A stretch of 64,000 nt of DNA from Bacillus solitudinis (GCF_002797395.1 NZ_KZ454943.1:1409768-1473767); one strand, 5' to 3'. Positions 29,577 through 39,586 are shown, numbered from the stretch's first letter. Translations and numbers: made by a program. The notes: a model not told the origin generated them from the letters alone.

Positions 29577-29623
29577 CAAAAAAAGGTTGTCCAAAAGATT
29601 AATTTCACTTTTGGACAACCTTT
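29577..29623 (-). terminator. Terminator after the EnvC-like gene
   Basis: A perfect 16-bp stem (AAAGGTTGTCCAAAAG and its complement) is followed by TTTTTTTGAA on the minus strand. It ends the ftsE-ftsX-hydrolase operon just before the iron promoter. Confidence 0.92.
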
Positions 29624-29676
29624 GAGAGAGCCATATTTTTTTAAAAATTATACAAAAAATTTGTTTTAAAAGCTTA

Positions 29677-30999
29677 TTATCGTGGAATATAGTTTAAAGG
29701 GTTAACTGAATTGGATTTTGAAGCATTCCAGCCACCTTCATGAATTTCAAAATGAAGATGAGCACCGAAAGAACGTCCTGTATTCCCCATCATTCCAAGT
29801 CTTTGACCCTTTGAAACACTTTGACCAGCCGATACTTCTCGATTTTCAAGATGCGCATAAAGTGATGTAATTAACTGCCCATCAACATAATGCGCAATTA
29901 ACACCGTATTTCCATAACTACTAGAATAGTAGGAACTAACGACGGTTCCATCTTGAACAGCAACGATAGGGACATCGCCACTACGACCATTTTTTCCAAT
30001 ATCAATCCCGTGATGCATCCGACCACCAAAGCTTGCACGCTTTCCAAATGTTGATGTAATTGAACCCGTAGCTGGGCGCATAAAGCCAGATTCAGTTACT
30101 GATGGCGTACTATGGGTGTGACTGCTTGATCTTGATGGTTCCTGCTGGCGACTACTCGCTTGCTCTTGACGTCTGCGTTCTTCTTCCGCCTGACGTTTAC
30201 GTTCTTCAGCTTCACGACGCATCCGCTCTTCGTATGCAGCTAGCTCCTTTTTAAGAGCAGATTCTTGTTGAGAGAGGATATCAGCAGCATTTTCAAGGTC
30301 ACCTAACTCACCATGTAACTCATCTTCCTTTTGTTCTAATTGACCCATAATCCGGTCTTTTTCCTTACGTTGTTTCGCAAGATCAGCCATTAAATTCTCT
30401 AAGTCAGCTAGATGGTTCTCTAATGACTGAAGCTCAGTTTCTACAGCATTTTTAGCTTCTTCTAAGAGACGTTGATCCTCAATATGAGCCTCTAGAATAT
30501 TTCGGTCCTGCTGGGCGATAACTGAAAGAGCACTCACACGATCAAGTAAATCACCAAAGCTCTTTGCACCTAGAATGACTTCAATATAGTCAACCGTTCC
30601 ACCAGACTGGTACATTGACTTTGCACGTTCTTTTAACAATTCATCACGTTCAGCAATTCGTTCTTCAAGTACAACAATTTCTGCCTTTAATTGCTCAATA
30701 TGCTCACGAGCCTTTTCAATTTCTACTTGTTTTTCACGAATTTTTTGATTGGTAACAGCAACACTTTCATCAATTTCGCGAATCTCTGTATTAATTTGTT
30801 CCATTTCGAGCTCTATTTGCGCAATTTCCGCTTCTGTTTTCTGTGCTTGTTGCTTCTTCTCTTCTCGCTCACGTTGGACATCCGATATTTGACCTTTAAT
30901 TTCACTATTTGCTAAAGCCAATTGATTCCATGGAGTCCATCCAAAAGAACCCATTGTAACTAGTAATGCGATACAAACCATCCCGACTCTTCGTCTCAT
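29677..30999 (-). CDS. Coiled-coil M23 peptidoglycan hydrolase (EnvC-like), probable FtsEX partner
   Basis: Secreted protein of 440 residues: a signal peptide (about 1-30), two long charged coiled-coil stretches (about 32-110 and 165-280), an SSSHTHS linker, then a LytM/M23 domain (about 325-435). Zinc ligands are present in HHGIDIG and in AHLHFEIHEG, so the domain looks catalytically competent, unlike degenerate EnvC. It is the last gene of ftsE-ftsX and lies 55 bases after ftsX. In B. subtilis FtsEX activates the NlpC/P60 hydrolase CwlO. A LytM enzyme probably fills that role here. Confidence 0.9.
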   Translation of the reverse strand: MRRRVGMVCIALLVTMGSFGWTPWNQLALANSEIKGQISDVQREREEKKQQAQKTEAEIAQIELEMEQINTEIREIDESVAVTNQKIREKQVEIEKAREHIEQLKAEIVVLEERIAERDELLKERAKSMYQSGGTVDYIEVILGAKSFGDLLDRVSALSVIAQQDRNILEAHIEDQRLLEEAKNAVETELQSLENHLADLENLMADLAKQRKEKDRIMGQLEQKEDELHGELGDLENAADILSQQESALKKELAAYEERMRREAEERKRQAEEERRRQEQASSRQQEPSRSSSHTHSTPSVTESGFMRPATGSITSTFGKRASFGGRMHHGIDIGKNGRSGDVPIVAVQDGTVVSSYYSSSYGNTVLIAHYVDGQLITSLYAHLENREVSAGQSVSKGQRLGMMGNTGRSFGAHLHFEIHEGGWNASKSNSVNPLNYIPR

Positions 31000-31054
31000 T
31001 CATCGTACCTCCTATATATATGTAAAAGAGGGACTCACCCTCCTACTTGCTTCT

Positions 31055-31948
31055 TTATACCTTTAAAAACTTTCTGACAGACATCATGCTTCCCCACACA
31101 CCAATAAACACTCCAATGGAAAGTAATAGCCCCGCAATCTCCCACATATGAGGGAATACAGGTAAAAGTGAGAAGAAAACTAATTCTAAGCGTTCACCAA
31201 AATTTTCAAAGATATAAGAGTACCCAAAACCAATAACTACAATCGGTACAAGCGCTCCAACTAGTCCAAGGAGTATCCCTTCCACGAAGAAAGGCCACCG
31301 GATAAAGCCATTAGTCGCACCTACAAGTTTCATAATCTGAATTTCTCGCTTTCTCGAAACGATTGTTAGTTTAATTGTATTAGCAATTAAAAACATCGCT
31401 GTAAACATCATCCCAAGAACGAGAATCACTCCAATCGTCCGAACAAGGTTCGTGACAGCAAACAACCGATCAACCCAGTCTTTTCCATAGTTAATTCGTT
31501 CAACATACGGCATTTGTTCGATTTTCAAAGCAATCTCTTCAGTTAGTTGTGGGTCAACTGCACGAACGACAAATTTATCATTCAATGGATTTTCAGAACG
31601 GATCGATTCAAAGACTTGTCCTTGTTCATCCAAACTATCAATTAATTGATTTAAGCCCTCTTCTTTATTTAAATAATCCACACTTTCAATATGAGGGGTG
31701 GTTTCGATTTGTGCTCGCAATTCGTCCTGCTGCTCCGGTGAAGCTGTTAACTCAATATAAACATGAACCTCAACATCATCCTCAACCATTGATGCAATGT
31801 GATTCATATTTAAAATAAGCAATAAAAAAACACCAACCACAAACAACATGACGGCAACGGCACTAATTGAAGCGAACGTCATCCAGCCACTTCGTCCTAG
31901 ATTCTTCGTCCCCTCTTTGACATGTCGCCCAAGGGTTCTAAGTTTCAT
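31055..31948 (-). CDS. ftsX: FtsX, membrane subunit of the FtsEX complex
   Basis: Four membrane spans (about 21-47, 170-195, 220-250, 265-290) with a large extracellular loop after the first, which in this family contacts the peptidoglycan hydrolase partner. The C-terminal half is the FtsX/MacB permease domain (SRKREIQIMKLVGATNGFIRWPF). The 297 residues match. It overlaps ftsE by 11 bases. Confidence 0.96.
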   Translation of the reverse strand: MKLRTLGRHVKEGTKNLGRSGWMTFASISAVAVMLFVVGVFLLLILNMNHIASMVEDDVEVHVYIELTASPEQQDELRAQIETTPHIESVDYLNKEEGLNQLIDSLDEQGQVFESIRSENPLNDKFVVRAVDPQLTEEIALKIEQMPYVERINYGKDWVDRLFAVTNLVRTIGVILVLGMMFTAMFLIANTIKLTIVSRKREIQIMKLVGATNGFIRWPFFVEGILLGLVGALVPIVVIGFGYSYIFENFGERLELVFFSLLPVFPHMWEIAGLLLSIGVFIGVWGSMMSVRKFLKV

Positions 31949-32624
31949 AGCCGTAAGCCCCCCTTACCTCATCACGCACAACACGCCCACCTTCTATTGC
32001 AATAACACGCTTTTTAATCGTATTTACAATATCCTTGTTGTGGGTAGCCATAATTATCGTTGTTCCTCGATGATTAATCTCATCCAAAATGTCCATAATT
32101 CCCCATGCCGTATCTGGATCAAGGTTCCCAGTAGGTTCATCGGCAATCAGTACTTCAGGATTATTAACGACCGCTCGAGCAATAGCCACACGCTGTTGCT
32201 CTCCGCCAGATAGTTCACTAGGAAGAAAACGTGCTTTATTTTTCAAGCGAACAATCTCAAGAACATCCATCACTTTTCTTTTTATAATGGCAGGGCTTTC
32301 TTCTATTACTTCAAGAGCAAAAGCAATATTCTCAAACACCGTAAAAGTTGGTAGGAGCTTAAAATCTTGAAAGACAACACCAATTCTTCGGCGTACATGT
32401 GGAATTTTACTTTCTTTAATTGCGGCTAAGTTCGTACTATCTATGAAGATTTCACCTTTTGTCGGCTTTTCTTCTCTATACATCATTTTAATAAACGTTG
32501 ACTTCCCAGCACCACTAGGTCCAACGACATAGACAAACTCACCTTTTTGAATCACAATATTTATTCCATTAATGGCTTTTACATTATTAGAATAAACTTT
32601 CCAGACATCTCTCATCTCAATCAA
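31938..32624 (-). CDS. ftsE: FtsE, ATPase of the FtsEX complex
   Basis: ABC ATPase that drives FtsX and so controls wall hydrolysis. Walker A GPSGAGKST, signature LSGGEQQR, Walker B VLIADEPTGNLDP and ATHNKDIV are intact. The frame opens at 32666, but a TTG at 32624 with AAGGAAG upstream gives 228 residues starting M-I-E-M, as in B. subtilis FtsE. The TTG start is therefore chosen. Confidence 0.95.
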   Translation of the reverse strand: MIEMRDVWKVYSNNVKAINGINIVIQKGEFVYVVGPSGAGKSTFIKMMYREEKPTKGEIFIDSTNLAAIKESKIPHVRRRIGVVFQDFKLLPTFTVFENIAFALEVIEESPAIIKRKVMDVLEIVRLKNKARFLPSELSGGEQQRVAIARAVVNNPEVLIADEPTGNLDPDTAWGIMDILDEINHRGTTIIMATHNKDIVNTIKKRVIAIEGGRVVRDEVRGAYGYET

Positions 32625-32923
32625 GAATATCACTTCCTTTATTACATGAGAAAACTTTCGAGTCATGCAGAGCTTGTCTCAAAACAAATAATATGTTGAA
32701 CCTTTAACCTTTTTAAAGGTTTTTGTCGTTTTCCTCATTCATTATAACACTAAATGAATCGTATGAATGGACAATTTTATTACAATTTCATTTCAAAGAT
32801 TGTTACGTTTAAGAGAAAAATGCCAAATTAGAAGGAAATAGGAGAGGTTAAAAAGTCAGACTATTCACTCATGGATAAAGCGTGACTTCTTTATCGTAGT
32901 GCGCAGGGTTATTTCATCTTCTA
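32625..32923 (-). promoter_or_regulatory. Upstream region of ftsEX with extended -10 promoter
   Basis: On the minus strand TGTTATAAT (TATAAT at 32741-32746) forms an extended -10 about 120 bases before ftsE. It is followed by a short AACCTTT/AAAGGTT hairpin in the leader. No gene is seen in this gap between cccB and ftsE. Confidence 0.45.
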
Positions 32924-32971
32924 TAAAAAAGGAGTATAACAAAAGGTAAAGGCACCCTTTGCTATACTCCT
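32924..32971 (-). terminator. Terminator after cccB
   Basis: Outer stem AGGAGTATA/TATACTCCT with extra internal pairs (GCAAAGG/CCTTTTG) is followed by TTTTTTATAG on the minus strand. Confidence 0.9.
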
Positions 32972-32976
32972 ACACT

Positions 32977-33321
32977 TTATTGAACTTCGATCCACTTAGC
33001 TAAGTTTTCCGCATCCTCAACAGATAGATGCGCTTGGGGAGCCATCGCCCCTTTACCATTTTGAATGACTTCCAAAATTTCATCAGAAGTCAAATCTCCT
33101 TCTGCAAGAGGAGGTCCTGACACGCCTTCTAGATTGCCACCATGGCATCCGATACAAGTTGACTCATAGGTTTCACGTGCTGAAGCAGCGTCAAAGTCTC
33201 CTGTCGCCTCTTCGCTAGCCGCATCCTCTGCTGGAACTTCCTCTGGTGCAGGTTCAGTATCGCCGCCACCACAGGCTGTAAGAGCAAAAACAGCTCCAAT
33301 TGCTATTAAAAATTTCTTCAT
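32977..33321 (-). CDS. cccB: Cytochrome c-551 lipoprotein CccB
   Basis: Small membrane-anchored c-type cytochrome, an electron carrier on the outer face of the membrane. Lipobox LTAC with C17, an acidic Ala/Glu linker, then a class I cytochrome domain. Heme attachment is at C56-I-G-C59-H60, with the distal axial ligand M93 in GAMAP. The 114 residues and its position next to ftsE match B. subtilis cccB. Confidence 0.95.
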   Translation of the reverse strand: MKKFLIAIGAVFALTACGGGDTEPAPEEVPAEDAASEEATGDFDAASARETYESTCIGCHGGNLEGVSGPPLAEGDLTSDEILEVIQNGKGAMAPQAHLSVEDAENLAKWIEVQ

Positions 33322-33385
33322 AGCCTATCATCTCCTTCATTTGTGAATGGATATATCCGTTACCATTATAGCTGACTCAATCTCT

Positions 33386-34261
33386 TTAGGCTCGTTTAAA
33401 TCCTTCCCCTAAGACCTCATTTGCGTCTGTAACAATGACAAACGCTTGCGGGTCAACAAGTCTAACCACTTGTTTCAATTTTGTGACCTCACGCTGACTA
33501 ACTACACACATAAGAACCGGCCGCTCTTCATCCGTATAGCCCCCCTGCCCCATCAGTTTCGTGACCCCACGATCGACATCCGCAAGCAAACTTTTTCGAA
33601 CGTCCTCAGGATAATTTGAGATAATGAGTGCTACCTTTGCATATCCTACCCCAATTTGCACTAAATCAATCGTCTTTCCTGTAACAAAAAGTGAAATAAG
33701 AGCATAAAGCGCCAACTCAAGGCCAAAGACAACCGCTGAAGTAAAGACAACCAATCCATCAATAATAAAAATACAGACACCAACAGATAATCCAGAGTAC
33801 TTATTAATAATCTGAGCAGCCAAATCTGTACCGCCCGTACTCGCATTTGCACGAAACACGGTCCCTAAACCGACCCCTACACCAATTCCCCCAAAAAGAG
33901 CACCAAGTAACGGATCTTCAAACCCAACGGACCAGTCTCTTGTCATAAAGACAACTAGTGGTAAAAAGGCTGTACCCACTAACGTTTTCACACCATATTT
34001 AAAGCCGCCAAGCAAAAGTATACCAAGAATAAATAACGGTATATTAAAAGCCCATTGTGTATAAGCAGGCTCAATCCCACCTACATAATTAACAATGGTA
34101 CTAATCCCACTAACGCCCCCAGAAGCGATTTTATTTGGTAGCAAAAAGAGGTTAAAGGTAATCGCTACAATCGCTGAACCAACGAGAATATATGTATAGT
34201 CAATCGCGTGCTGCGTCAACGGGCTTCTCGGATGTTGATTTCTTCGTCTTTTCTTATTCAT
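33386..34261 (-). CDS. yvjA: YitT-family membrane protein YvjA
   Basis: 291 residues: a basic N-terminus (KKRRRNQH), five or six membrane spans (about 20-200), then the cytosolic DUF2179 domain (about 220-280) with LMGQGGYTDEERPVLMCVV. This is the YitT/YvjA family layout. It lies next to cccB as in B. subtilis. Its transport or other role is unknown. Confidence 0.9.
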   Translation of the reverse strand: MNKKRRRNQHPRSPLTQHAIDYTYILVGSAIVAITFNLFLLPNKIASGGVSGISTIVNYVGGIEPAYTQWAFNIPLFILGILLLGGFKYGVKTLVGTAFLPLVVFMTRDWSVGFEDPLLGALFGGIGVGVGLGTVFRANASTGGTDLAAQIINKYSGLSVGVCIFIIDGLVVFTSAVVFGLELALYALISLFVTGKTIDLVQIGVGYAKVALIISNYPEDVRKSLLADVDRGVTKLMGQGGYTDEERPVLMCVVSQREVTKLKQVVRLVDPQAFVIVTDANEVLGEGFKRA

Positions 34262-34591
34262 TCATATACACCACACTTTTAAAATTTTAAGAATTTAAAG
34301 ATTAGTCTTTGCAAATCCTCAAGTAGTATAGCATCAACATGAAAAACCTGTAAATGTGATTTTTTTCTAGCATCGCCTATTGAAGGAAAACATTAAGCTT
34401 CGAATGGAATAAGAGGAGAGACCGACATAGTCGTTGATAGGACCTTAAGCGGTTTCAACCACTTAGGGGAAATTGTTTTTTTTTTGAGGGTAGGGGGTTA
34501 GCAACTTGGCTTGTGGGATCATCCTTGTTGCATTTGCGCGGCACATTGTTTCTTAGCCGCTAAACAATATTAGTAACCTTCTCATGATGGG
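34262..34591. other. Gene-free stretch upstream of yvjA
   Basis: No gene is seen. On the plus strand an imperfect stem (CCTTAAGCGG with CCACTTAGG, about 34432-34457) is followed after six bases by a run of more than ten T. This resembles a terminator or the end of a small RNA, but no plus-strand gene precedes it. Confidence 0.3.
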
Positions 34592-34869
34592 AGTTGCTGA
34601 TAAATGGGGCGAAGTTGCTGATAAAAGGCGCAAAGTTGATGATAAAGTCCATAGTTGCTGATAAACAACGCATAGTTAACGATAAAGCCTCACAGTTACT
34701 AATATTCAGCGCGTTGTTGACGATAAAAGCCTCATTGTTGCTGATAAACAACGCATAGTTGACGGAAAAGCCCAATTGTCGCTGATACCTAGACCAAAGT
34801 TGCCAATAAACCCTCAAAGTTGCTGATATCCAGCCCATAGTTGCCGAAAAATCCGCATTGTTACTGATC
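34592..34869. repeat. Degenerate 20-21-bp tandem array with core AGTTGCTGATAAA
   Basis: About 13 consecutive units of 19-21 bases. Each begins with a variant of AGTTGCTGATAAA (AGTTGATGATAAA, AGTTAACGATAAA, TGTTGACGATAAA, AGTTGCCAATAAA), followed by 7-9 variable bases that often end CCAT or GCAT. Unit lengths differ and are not multiples of three, so the open frame seen here does not keep one repeat frame. The array lies between the prfB terminator and the yvjA upstream region. It shares its core with the array at 63.3-64 kb. Confidence 0.8.
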
Positions 34870-34904
34870 CCCCCCACCCGATGTTGCCTCTCTCCACACA
34901 AAAA

Positions 34905-34945
34905 GAGGGTGTCTCAAATGGTTGATTCCCATTTAAGACACCCTC
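34905..34945 (-). terminator. Terminator after prfB
   Basis: A long stem (GAGGGTGTCT/AGACACCCTC outside, AAATGG/CCATTT inside) is followed by TTTTTG on the minus strand. Confidence 0.9.
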
Positions 34946-34965
34946 AAAAGGCGTATGCCAAATTA

Positions 34966-36088
34966 TTATCCTTCTTGATTCAGCAGATAGGCTAAAGATG
35001 TACGAAGATACGCATCGATAAACCCATCGAGATCACCGTCCATCACTCCACTTGTGTTTCCAATTTCAAAGTTGGTGCGATGATCCTTGACCATGCTATA
35101 GGGATGAAAAACGTAAGAACGGATTTGACTTCCCCAGCCAATCTCTTTTTGCTCACCGCGTATCTCTAAAAGTTGCTGCTGTTGTTCTTCAATTTTTAAT
35201 TGATAAAGTTTTGAACGCATCATCTTCATTGCATGCTCACGGTTCTTAATTTGTGAACGCTCGGTTTGACATGTGACGACTGTGTTTGTTGGTAAATGAG
35301 TAATTCGCACAGCTGAATCTGTCGTATTAATATGCTGACCACCCGCTCCACTTGCACGGTACGTATCAACCTTCAAATCCTCCGTTTGAATATCAATTTC
35401 GACGCTATCATCAAGCTCTGGCATAATCTCACACGAGACAAACGAGGTATGACGACGTCCCGACGAGTCAAATGGCGAAATACGGACGAGGCGATGAACC
35501 CCTTTTTCCGCCTTCAAATACCCATAGGCATTATGACCTTTAATCGAAAGCGTGACACTCTTTACGCCAGCTTCGTCACCAGGTAAGTAGTCTAGCGTCT
35601 CGACCTTATAGCCTTTGCGCTCCGCCCAACGTGTGTACATCCGCAAAAGCATCGATGCCCAGTCTTGAGACTCGGTTCCCCCGGCCCCAGGATGAAGCTC
35701 AAGGATCGCATTATTTTTATCATAGGGCTCACTAAGAAGAAGCTGAAGCTCATAATCATTGAGTTCCTGAATGAGCTTCTTGATACCAGAAACAAGCTCT
35801 GCCTGAAGCTCTGCATCGTCTTCTTCTTTAACAAGCTCATACGAAACCTCTAAATCTTCAAATGTCGTCTCAAGCTCTAGAAAGGTATTCACCTGCTCTT
35901 TTAATCCGTTTGCTTCATTAATAACGGTTTGAGCAGCTTCTTGATTATTCCAGAATTCGGGGTCTGACATTTTTTCGTCTAACTCTGCAATTCGTTCTTG
36001 CTTTTGGTCGAGGTCAAAGAGACCCCCTAAAGTCTTTTAATCGTTTCAACATAATGGCAAGCTCTTGTTTAACTTCTACTAATTCCAT
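34966..36088 (-). CDS. prfB: Peptide chain release factor 2, with programmed +1 frameshift
   Basis: RF2 terminates translation at UGA and UAA. The stop-codon tripeptide SPF is in [10 protein letters not shown], and GGQ is in GAGGQHIN. The main frame (34966-36015) has no start of its own at the right place. An upstream frame starts with ATG at 36088 (AGAGGTG upstream), runs 24 codons ending R-G-S-L, and meets TGA at 36014-36016. Skipping one base there joins the frames and gives 373 residues. Translation is thus self-regulated by RF2 level. Confidence 0.95.
36013..36026 (-). promoter_or_regulatory. RF2 +1 frameshift site
   Basis: The minus strand reads AGGGGGTCTCTTTGAC: an internal Shine-Dalgarno (AGGGGG), then the slippery CTT followed by the TGA stop and C. 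This is the conserved bacterial prfB recoding signal. Confidence 0.95.
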
Positions 36089-36139
36089 TCTGACACCTCT
36101 ATAGTCGTCATTCCATTAGAATGACATTTCTTCAATTTT

Positions 36140-38659
36140 TTAAGAATTAATCCCACAGCAGTTTTTGAACTTCTTGCCACTTCCGCACACACATGGATCG
36201 TTGCGTCCAGTCGTTTCACCTTTACGAATCGGCTTACGCTTTGGTTTTTCTTTTCCATCCTCAGCTTGTTGAACAGCCTTTCCCTTCGCTACTTCTTGAC
36301 GCTGTAGGTTTTGCTGAACCTGCGCTTTCATGATGTACATCGATACTTCTTCTTCAATCGATGCAATCATTTGCTCAAACATTTCAAAGCCTTCAAAGCG
36401 ATATTCACGTAGCGGGTCGTTTTGGCCATAGGCTCTTAAGTGAATTCCCTGGCGAAGCTGATCCATTTGATCAATATGATTCATCCACTTACGGTCAACC
36501 GTCCGAAGCATAATTACCTTCTCAAACTCTCGCATATGCTCAGGTGTAAATTGCTCTTCCTTCGCATTGTAGTTGACCATCACCTTTTCCGTAACCACTT
36601 CGATCATTTCCTCAGGATCTTTGCCTGCTAAGTCTTTTTCAGTAAGGTCATCCTCATTTAGAAGATGTGCCTTAAAGTAGTTAACTATAGCTGTAATATC
36701 CCAATCCTCTGGAACCTCATTATCTGGCGTATGAAGTGAAATCGTCTTCTCGATGACGGACTTAATCATATTTTGGACAATACCGCGAAGATTCTCAGAC
36801 TCTAAGACTTCCATACGTTGCTTATAGATAATTTCACGTTGCTCACGCATTACATCATCATATTGGAGAACTTGCTTACGCGCGTCAAAGTTATTTCCTT
36901 CCACTCGCTTCTGAGCAGTCTCGACTGCACGTGATACAAGCTTACTCTCAATCGGCTGATCTTCCTCCATGCCTAGTCTTTCCATCATTGCACGCATATT
37001 ATCAGAACCGAAGCGACGCATTAGTTCATCTTCCATCGACAAATAGAATTGCGATGAACCCTCGTCCCCTTGACGACCAGCACGACCACGTAACTGATTA
37101 TCAATTCGACGACTCTCGTGACGCTCTGTACCAAGTACATGAAGACCACCAAGTGCTTTCACACCTTCTCCAAGCTTAATATCAGTACCACGACCAGCCA
37201 TGTTTGTCGCGATCGTCACGGCACCCTTTTGACCAGCATTTTCAATAATCTCTGCTTCACTCTCATGGTTTTTTGCATTTAACACATGATGCGTGACCTT
37301 ACGCTTTTTAAGATAATTTGAAACAAGCTCCGAGGTTTCCACACTTACCGTACCAACGAGCACAGGTTGTCCCTTCTTGTGAAGCTCTTCAATTTCATTA
37401 ACAACGGCTTTGAATTTCGCTTCCATCGTCTTATAAATTAAATCAGGACGGTCATCACGAGCAATCGGTCTGTTCGTCGGTATGACCATTACGTCCATTC
37501 CGTAAATATTACGGAATTCCTCTTCCTCAGTTTTCGCCGTACCCGTCATCCCCGCAAGCTTTTGGTACTTACGGAAATAGTTTTGGAAAGTAATCGAAGC
37601 AAGTGTCATGCTCTCACGTTGAATGAAGAGACCTTCCTTCGCTTCAATCGCTTGATGAAGTCCATCGCTATAACGACGTCCTTTCATTAAACGACCAGTA
37701 AATTGGTCAACAATAACAATTTCGCCATCTTCAATCACATAATCAGTATCACGAAGCATCACGACGTGTGCTTTTAGAGATTGATTTAAGTGATGATTTA
37801 ACTGAACATGCTCTTGATCATATAAATTCTCAATTCCAAAAGCACGCTCTGCTTTATTTACGCCTTCTTCCGTTAACTGTACAGACTTAGTCTTCTCATC
37901 AAGCGTGTAATCCTCTTCCTTTTTCAAGAGACGAATAAATGAATTCGCCTGCTGGTAAAGCTGAGTTGAGCGTTCAACGGAACCTGAAATAATTAACGGT
38001 GTCCGTGCTTCATCGACGAGAATTGAATCAACTTCATCAATTAAAGCAAAATGAAGCGGACGTTGTGTCATTTGCTCTTTGTAGAGCACCATATTGTCCC
38101 GTAAATAATCGAAACCAAGCTCGTTATTTGTTGCATACGTTACATCGGCGAGATATGCTTCCTGTTTTTCTTCCTTTGTAAGCCCTGCTACGTTTAAACC
38201 AACTGTTAAGCCGAGAAAACGGAAAAGCTCTCCCATCATTTCACAGTCACGACGAGCCAAATATTCATTGACCGTCACAATATGAACACCTTTTCCTGTT
38301 AATGCATTTAAATAGACAGGAAGTGTCCCGACGAGCGTTTTCCCTTCACCGGTTTTCATCTCAGCAATATTTCCTTGGTGAAGTCCGATTGCCCCAAGTA
38401 ACTGAACGCGATACGGTGTCATTTTCAGAACTCGTGTTGATGCCTCGCGAATTACTGCAAAGGCTTCTGGCAATAAATCATCCAACGATTCCCCTTGCTG
38501 ATAGCGTTTCTTAAATTCTTCTGTTTTCTGATGGATCCCATCATCGGATAGCTTCTTTATTTCGTCGGCTAATGCATCAATTTTGTCCACGACTTTTTCA
38601 TTTTTCTTTAACTGACGCTGACTCGGATCACCGATTACCTTTTTTAATAGTCCTATCAT
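36140..38659 (-). CDS. secA: SecA, preprotein translocase ATPase
   Basis: Motor of the general secretion pathway, pushing unfolded preproteins through SecYEG. It has 839 residues. Walker A MKTGEGKT (about 102-109), [11 protein letters not shown], the preprotein cross-linking and helical scaffold domains, helicase motif [14 protein letters not shown], and the C-terminal zinc finger [13 protein letters not shown] (SecB/ribosome-binding type) are present. prfB follows directly, as in B. subtilis. Confidence 0.98.
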   Translation of the reverse strand: MIGLLKKVIGDPSQRQLKKNEKVVDKIDALADEIKKLSDDGIHQKTEEFKKRYQQGESLDDLLPEAFAVIREASTRVLKMTPYRVQLLGAIGLHQGNIAEMKTGEGKTLVGTLPVYLNALTGKGVHIVTVNEYLARRDCEMMGELFRFLGLTVGLNVAGLTKEEKQEAYLADVTYATNNELGFDYLRDNMVLYKEQMTQRPLHFALIDEVDSILVDEARTPLIISGSVERSTQLYQQANSFIRLLKKEEDYTLDEKTKSVQLTEEGVNKAERAFGIENLYDQEHVQLNHHLNQSLKAHVVMLRDTDYVIEDGEIVIVDQFTGRLMKGRRYSDGLHQAIEAKEGLFIQRESMTLASITFQNYFRKYQKLAGMTGTAKTEEEEFRNIYGMDVMVIPTNRPIARDDRPDLIYKTMEAKFKAVVNEIEELHKKGQPVLVGTVSVETSELVSNYLKKRKVTHHVLNAKNHESEAEIIENAGQKGAVTIATNMAGRGTDIKLGEGVKALGGLHVLGTERHESRRIDNQLRGRAGRQGDEGSSQFYLSMEDELMRRFGSDNMRAMMERLGMEEDQPIESKLVSRAVETAQKRVEGNNFDARKQVLQYDDVMREQREIIYKQRMEVLESENLRGIVQNMIKSVIEKTISLHTPDNEVPEDWDITAIVNYFKAHLLNEDDLTEKDLAGKDPEEMIEVVTEKVMVNYNAKEEQFTPEHMREFEKVIMLRTVDRKWMNHIDQMDQLRQGIHLRAYGQNDPLREYRFEGFEMFEQMIASIEEEVSMYIMKAQVQQNLQRQEVAKGKAVQQAEDGKEKPKRKPIRKGETTGRNDPCVCGSGKKFKNCCGINS

Positions 38660-38879
38660 CGAACTCGTCCTCTCTTCTTTCAGTTCCCTCTTATATACCT
38701 TATCAATTTTAGCAGTTTAAAAGTAGCCTTACAAGGCAAATAACACTTGACAAAAGTCAACAAAAAATTAGTTCGGTATTGTTTATAACAAAAGGAACAG
38801 TTTTTTTGCTCTTTTTCCTGTTTGCCACGCTCCAAATCAATCATCTTTGCATAGAGTAGGCTCGAGGGGAGGATTTATC

Positions 38880-39530
38880 ATGAAAATAATAAACTGGGGC
38901 GTCGATTCCGCTGCGGCCGTTACCGAGACTTTATACAAACGTGTCATTGATAACTATGGACAGCCTGACTTCTGGGGACGCTATTTGAACGATATCCCAA
39001 ACGTTAGTGATGGCTTAACAACAGACGAAGTCAGGTTCATCCGAAATAAAGGAATGAAGATACTTCCAATTTACAATAACTTCAGTGCCGCACTTGGCGC
39101 AAGATCCGGTACAGTGGCTGCACGTAATGCAATTTTTCAAGCAAGACGACTTACAATTGGGGAAGGAAGCTTTATTTTTGCAAATGTTGAAAACTTTTTT
39201 GAAGTGGATGCGGATTGGATTGTTGCCTGGGTCGAGGCATTTTACAACAGTCCTTTCCGTCCTGGATTTTACGGCGACCCAGTTGAAGGAACATTTAATG
39301 CCGCCTACTGCCAAGCCGTCACACAAAGCCCCCTTGTTTCCGAGCAAAGTGTCATTTGCAGTGCTGAACCAGAGCGAGGCGTTTCACCGAAACGCCGCAT
39401 TCCTCGCTATAACCCGAGTCGACCGGATTGCACTTCCAATGTCTGGGCGTGGCAGTACGGCCGCGATTCAGATGTCTGCCCAATCGACTCTGTCTTAATG
39501 GAGAAAAAGTTGTATGAAACACTCAGCTAA
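38880..39530 (+). CDS. DUF1906 (glycoside hydrolase-like) protein
   Basis: 216 residues of the Rv2525c-like DUF1906 family, a TIM-barrel related to glycoside hydrolases. It starts with the typical INWGVDSAAAV, then FWGRYL, and ends in VWAWQYGRD. An acidic candidate is in FANVENFFEVDADW and the aromatic FYGD follows. The ATG at 38880 has GGGGAGG upstream. There is no signal peptide, so it is cytosolic or exported another way, possibly with the spore coat. It is divergent from secA, and its substrate is unknown. Confidence 0.85.
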   Translation: MKIINWGVDSAAAVTETLYKRVIDNYGQPDFWGRYLNDIPNVSDGLTTDEVRFIRNKGMKILPIYNNFSAALGARSGTVAARNAIFQARRLTIGEGSFIFANVENFFEVDADWIVAWVEAFYNSPFRPGFYGDPVEGTFNAAYCQAVTQSPLVSEQSVICSAEPERGVSPKRRIPRYNPSRPDCTSNVWAWQYGRDSDVCPIDSVLMEKKLYETLS

Positions 39531-39548
39531 AGGAGCTGAGACGAAAAT

Positions 39549-39574
39549 GGAGTGTAACCAATTGGTTACACTCC
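39549..39574. terminator. Hairpin between DUF1906 gene and hpf
   Basis: A perfect 11-bp inverted repeat (GGAGTGTAACC/GGTTACACTCC) with a 4-base loop. The minus strand continues ATTTTCG. It probably ends both convergent genes. Confidence 0.7.
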
Positions 39575-39586
39575 CTAACTTTCGGT

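Noticed and set aside
34592-34869. CRISPR-like array or a coding gene
   Set aside because: Units are only about 20 bases and the 'spacers' of 7-9 bases are too short. Unit lengths of 19, 20 and 21 shift the frame, so the 113-codon frame there does not read a consistent repeat.
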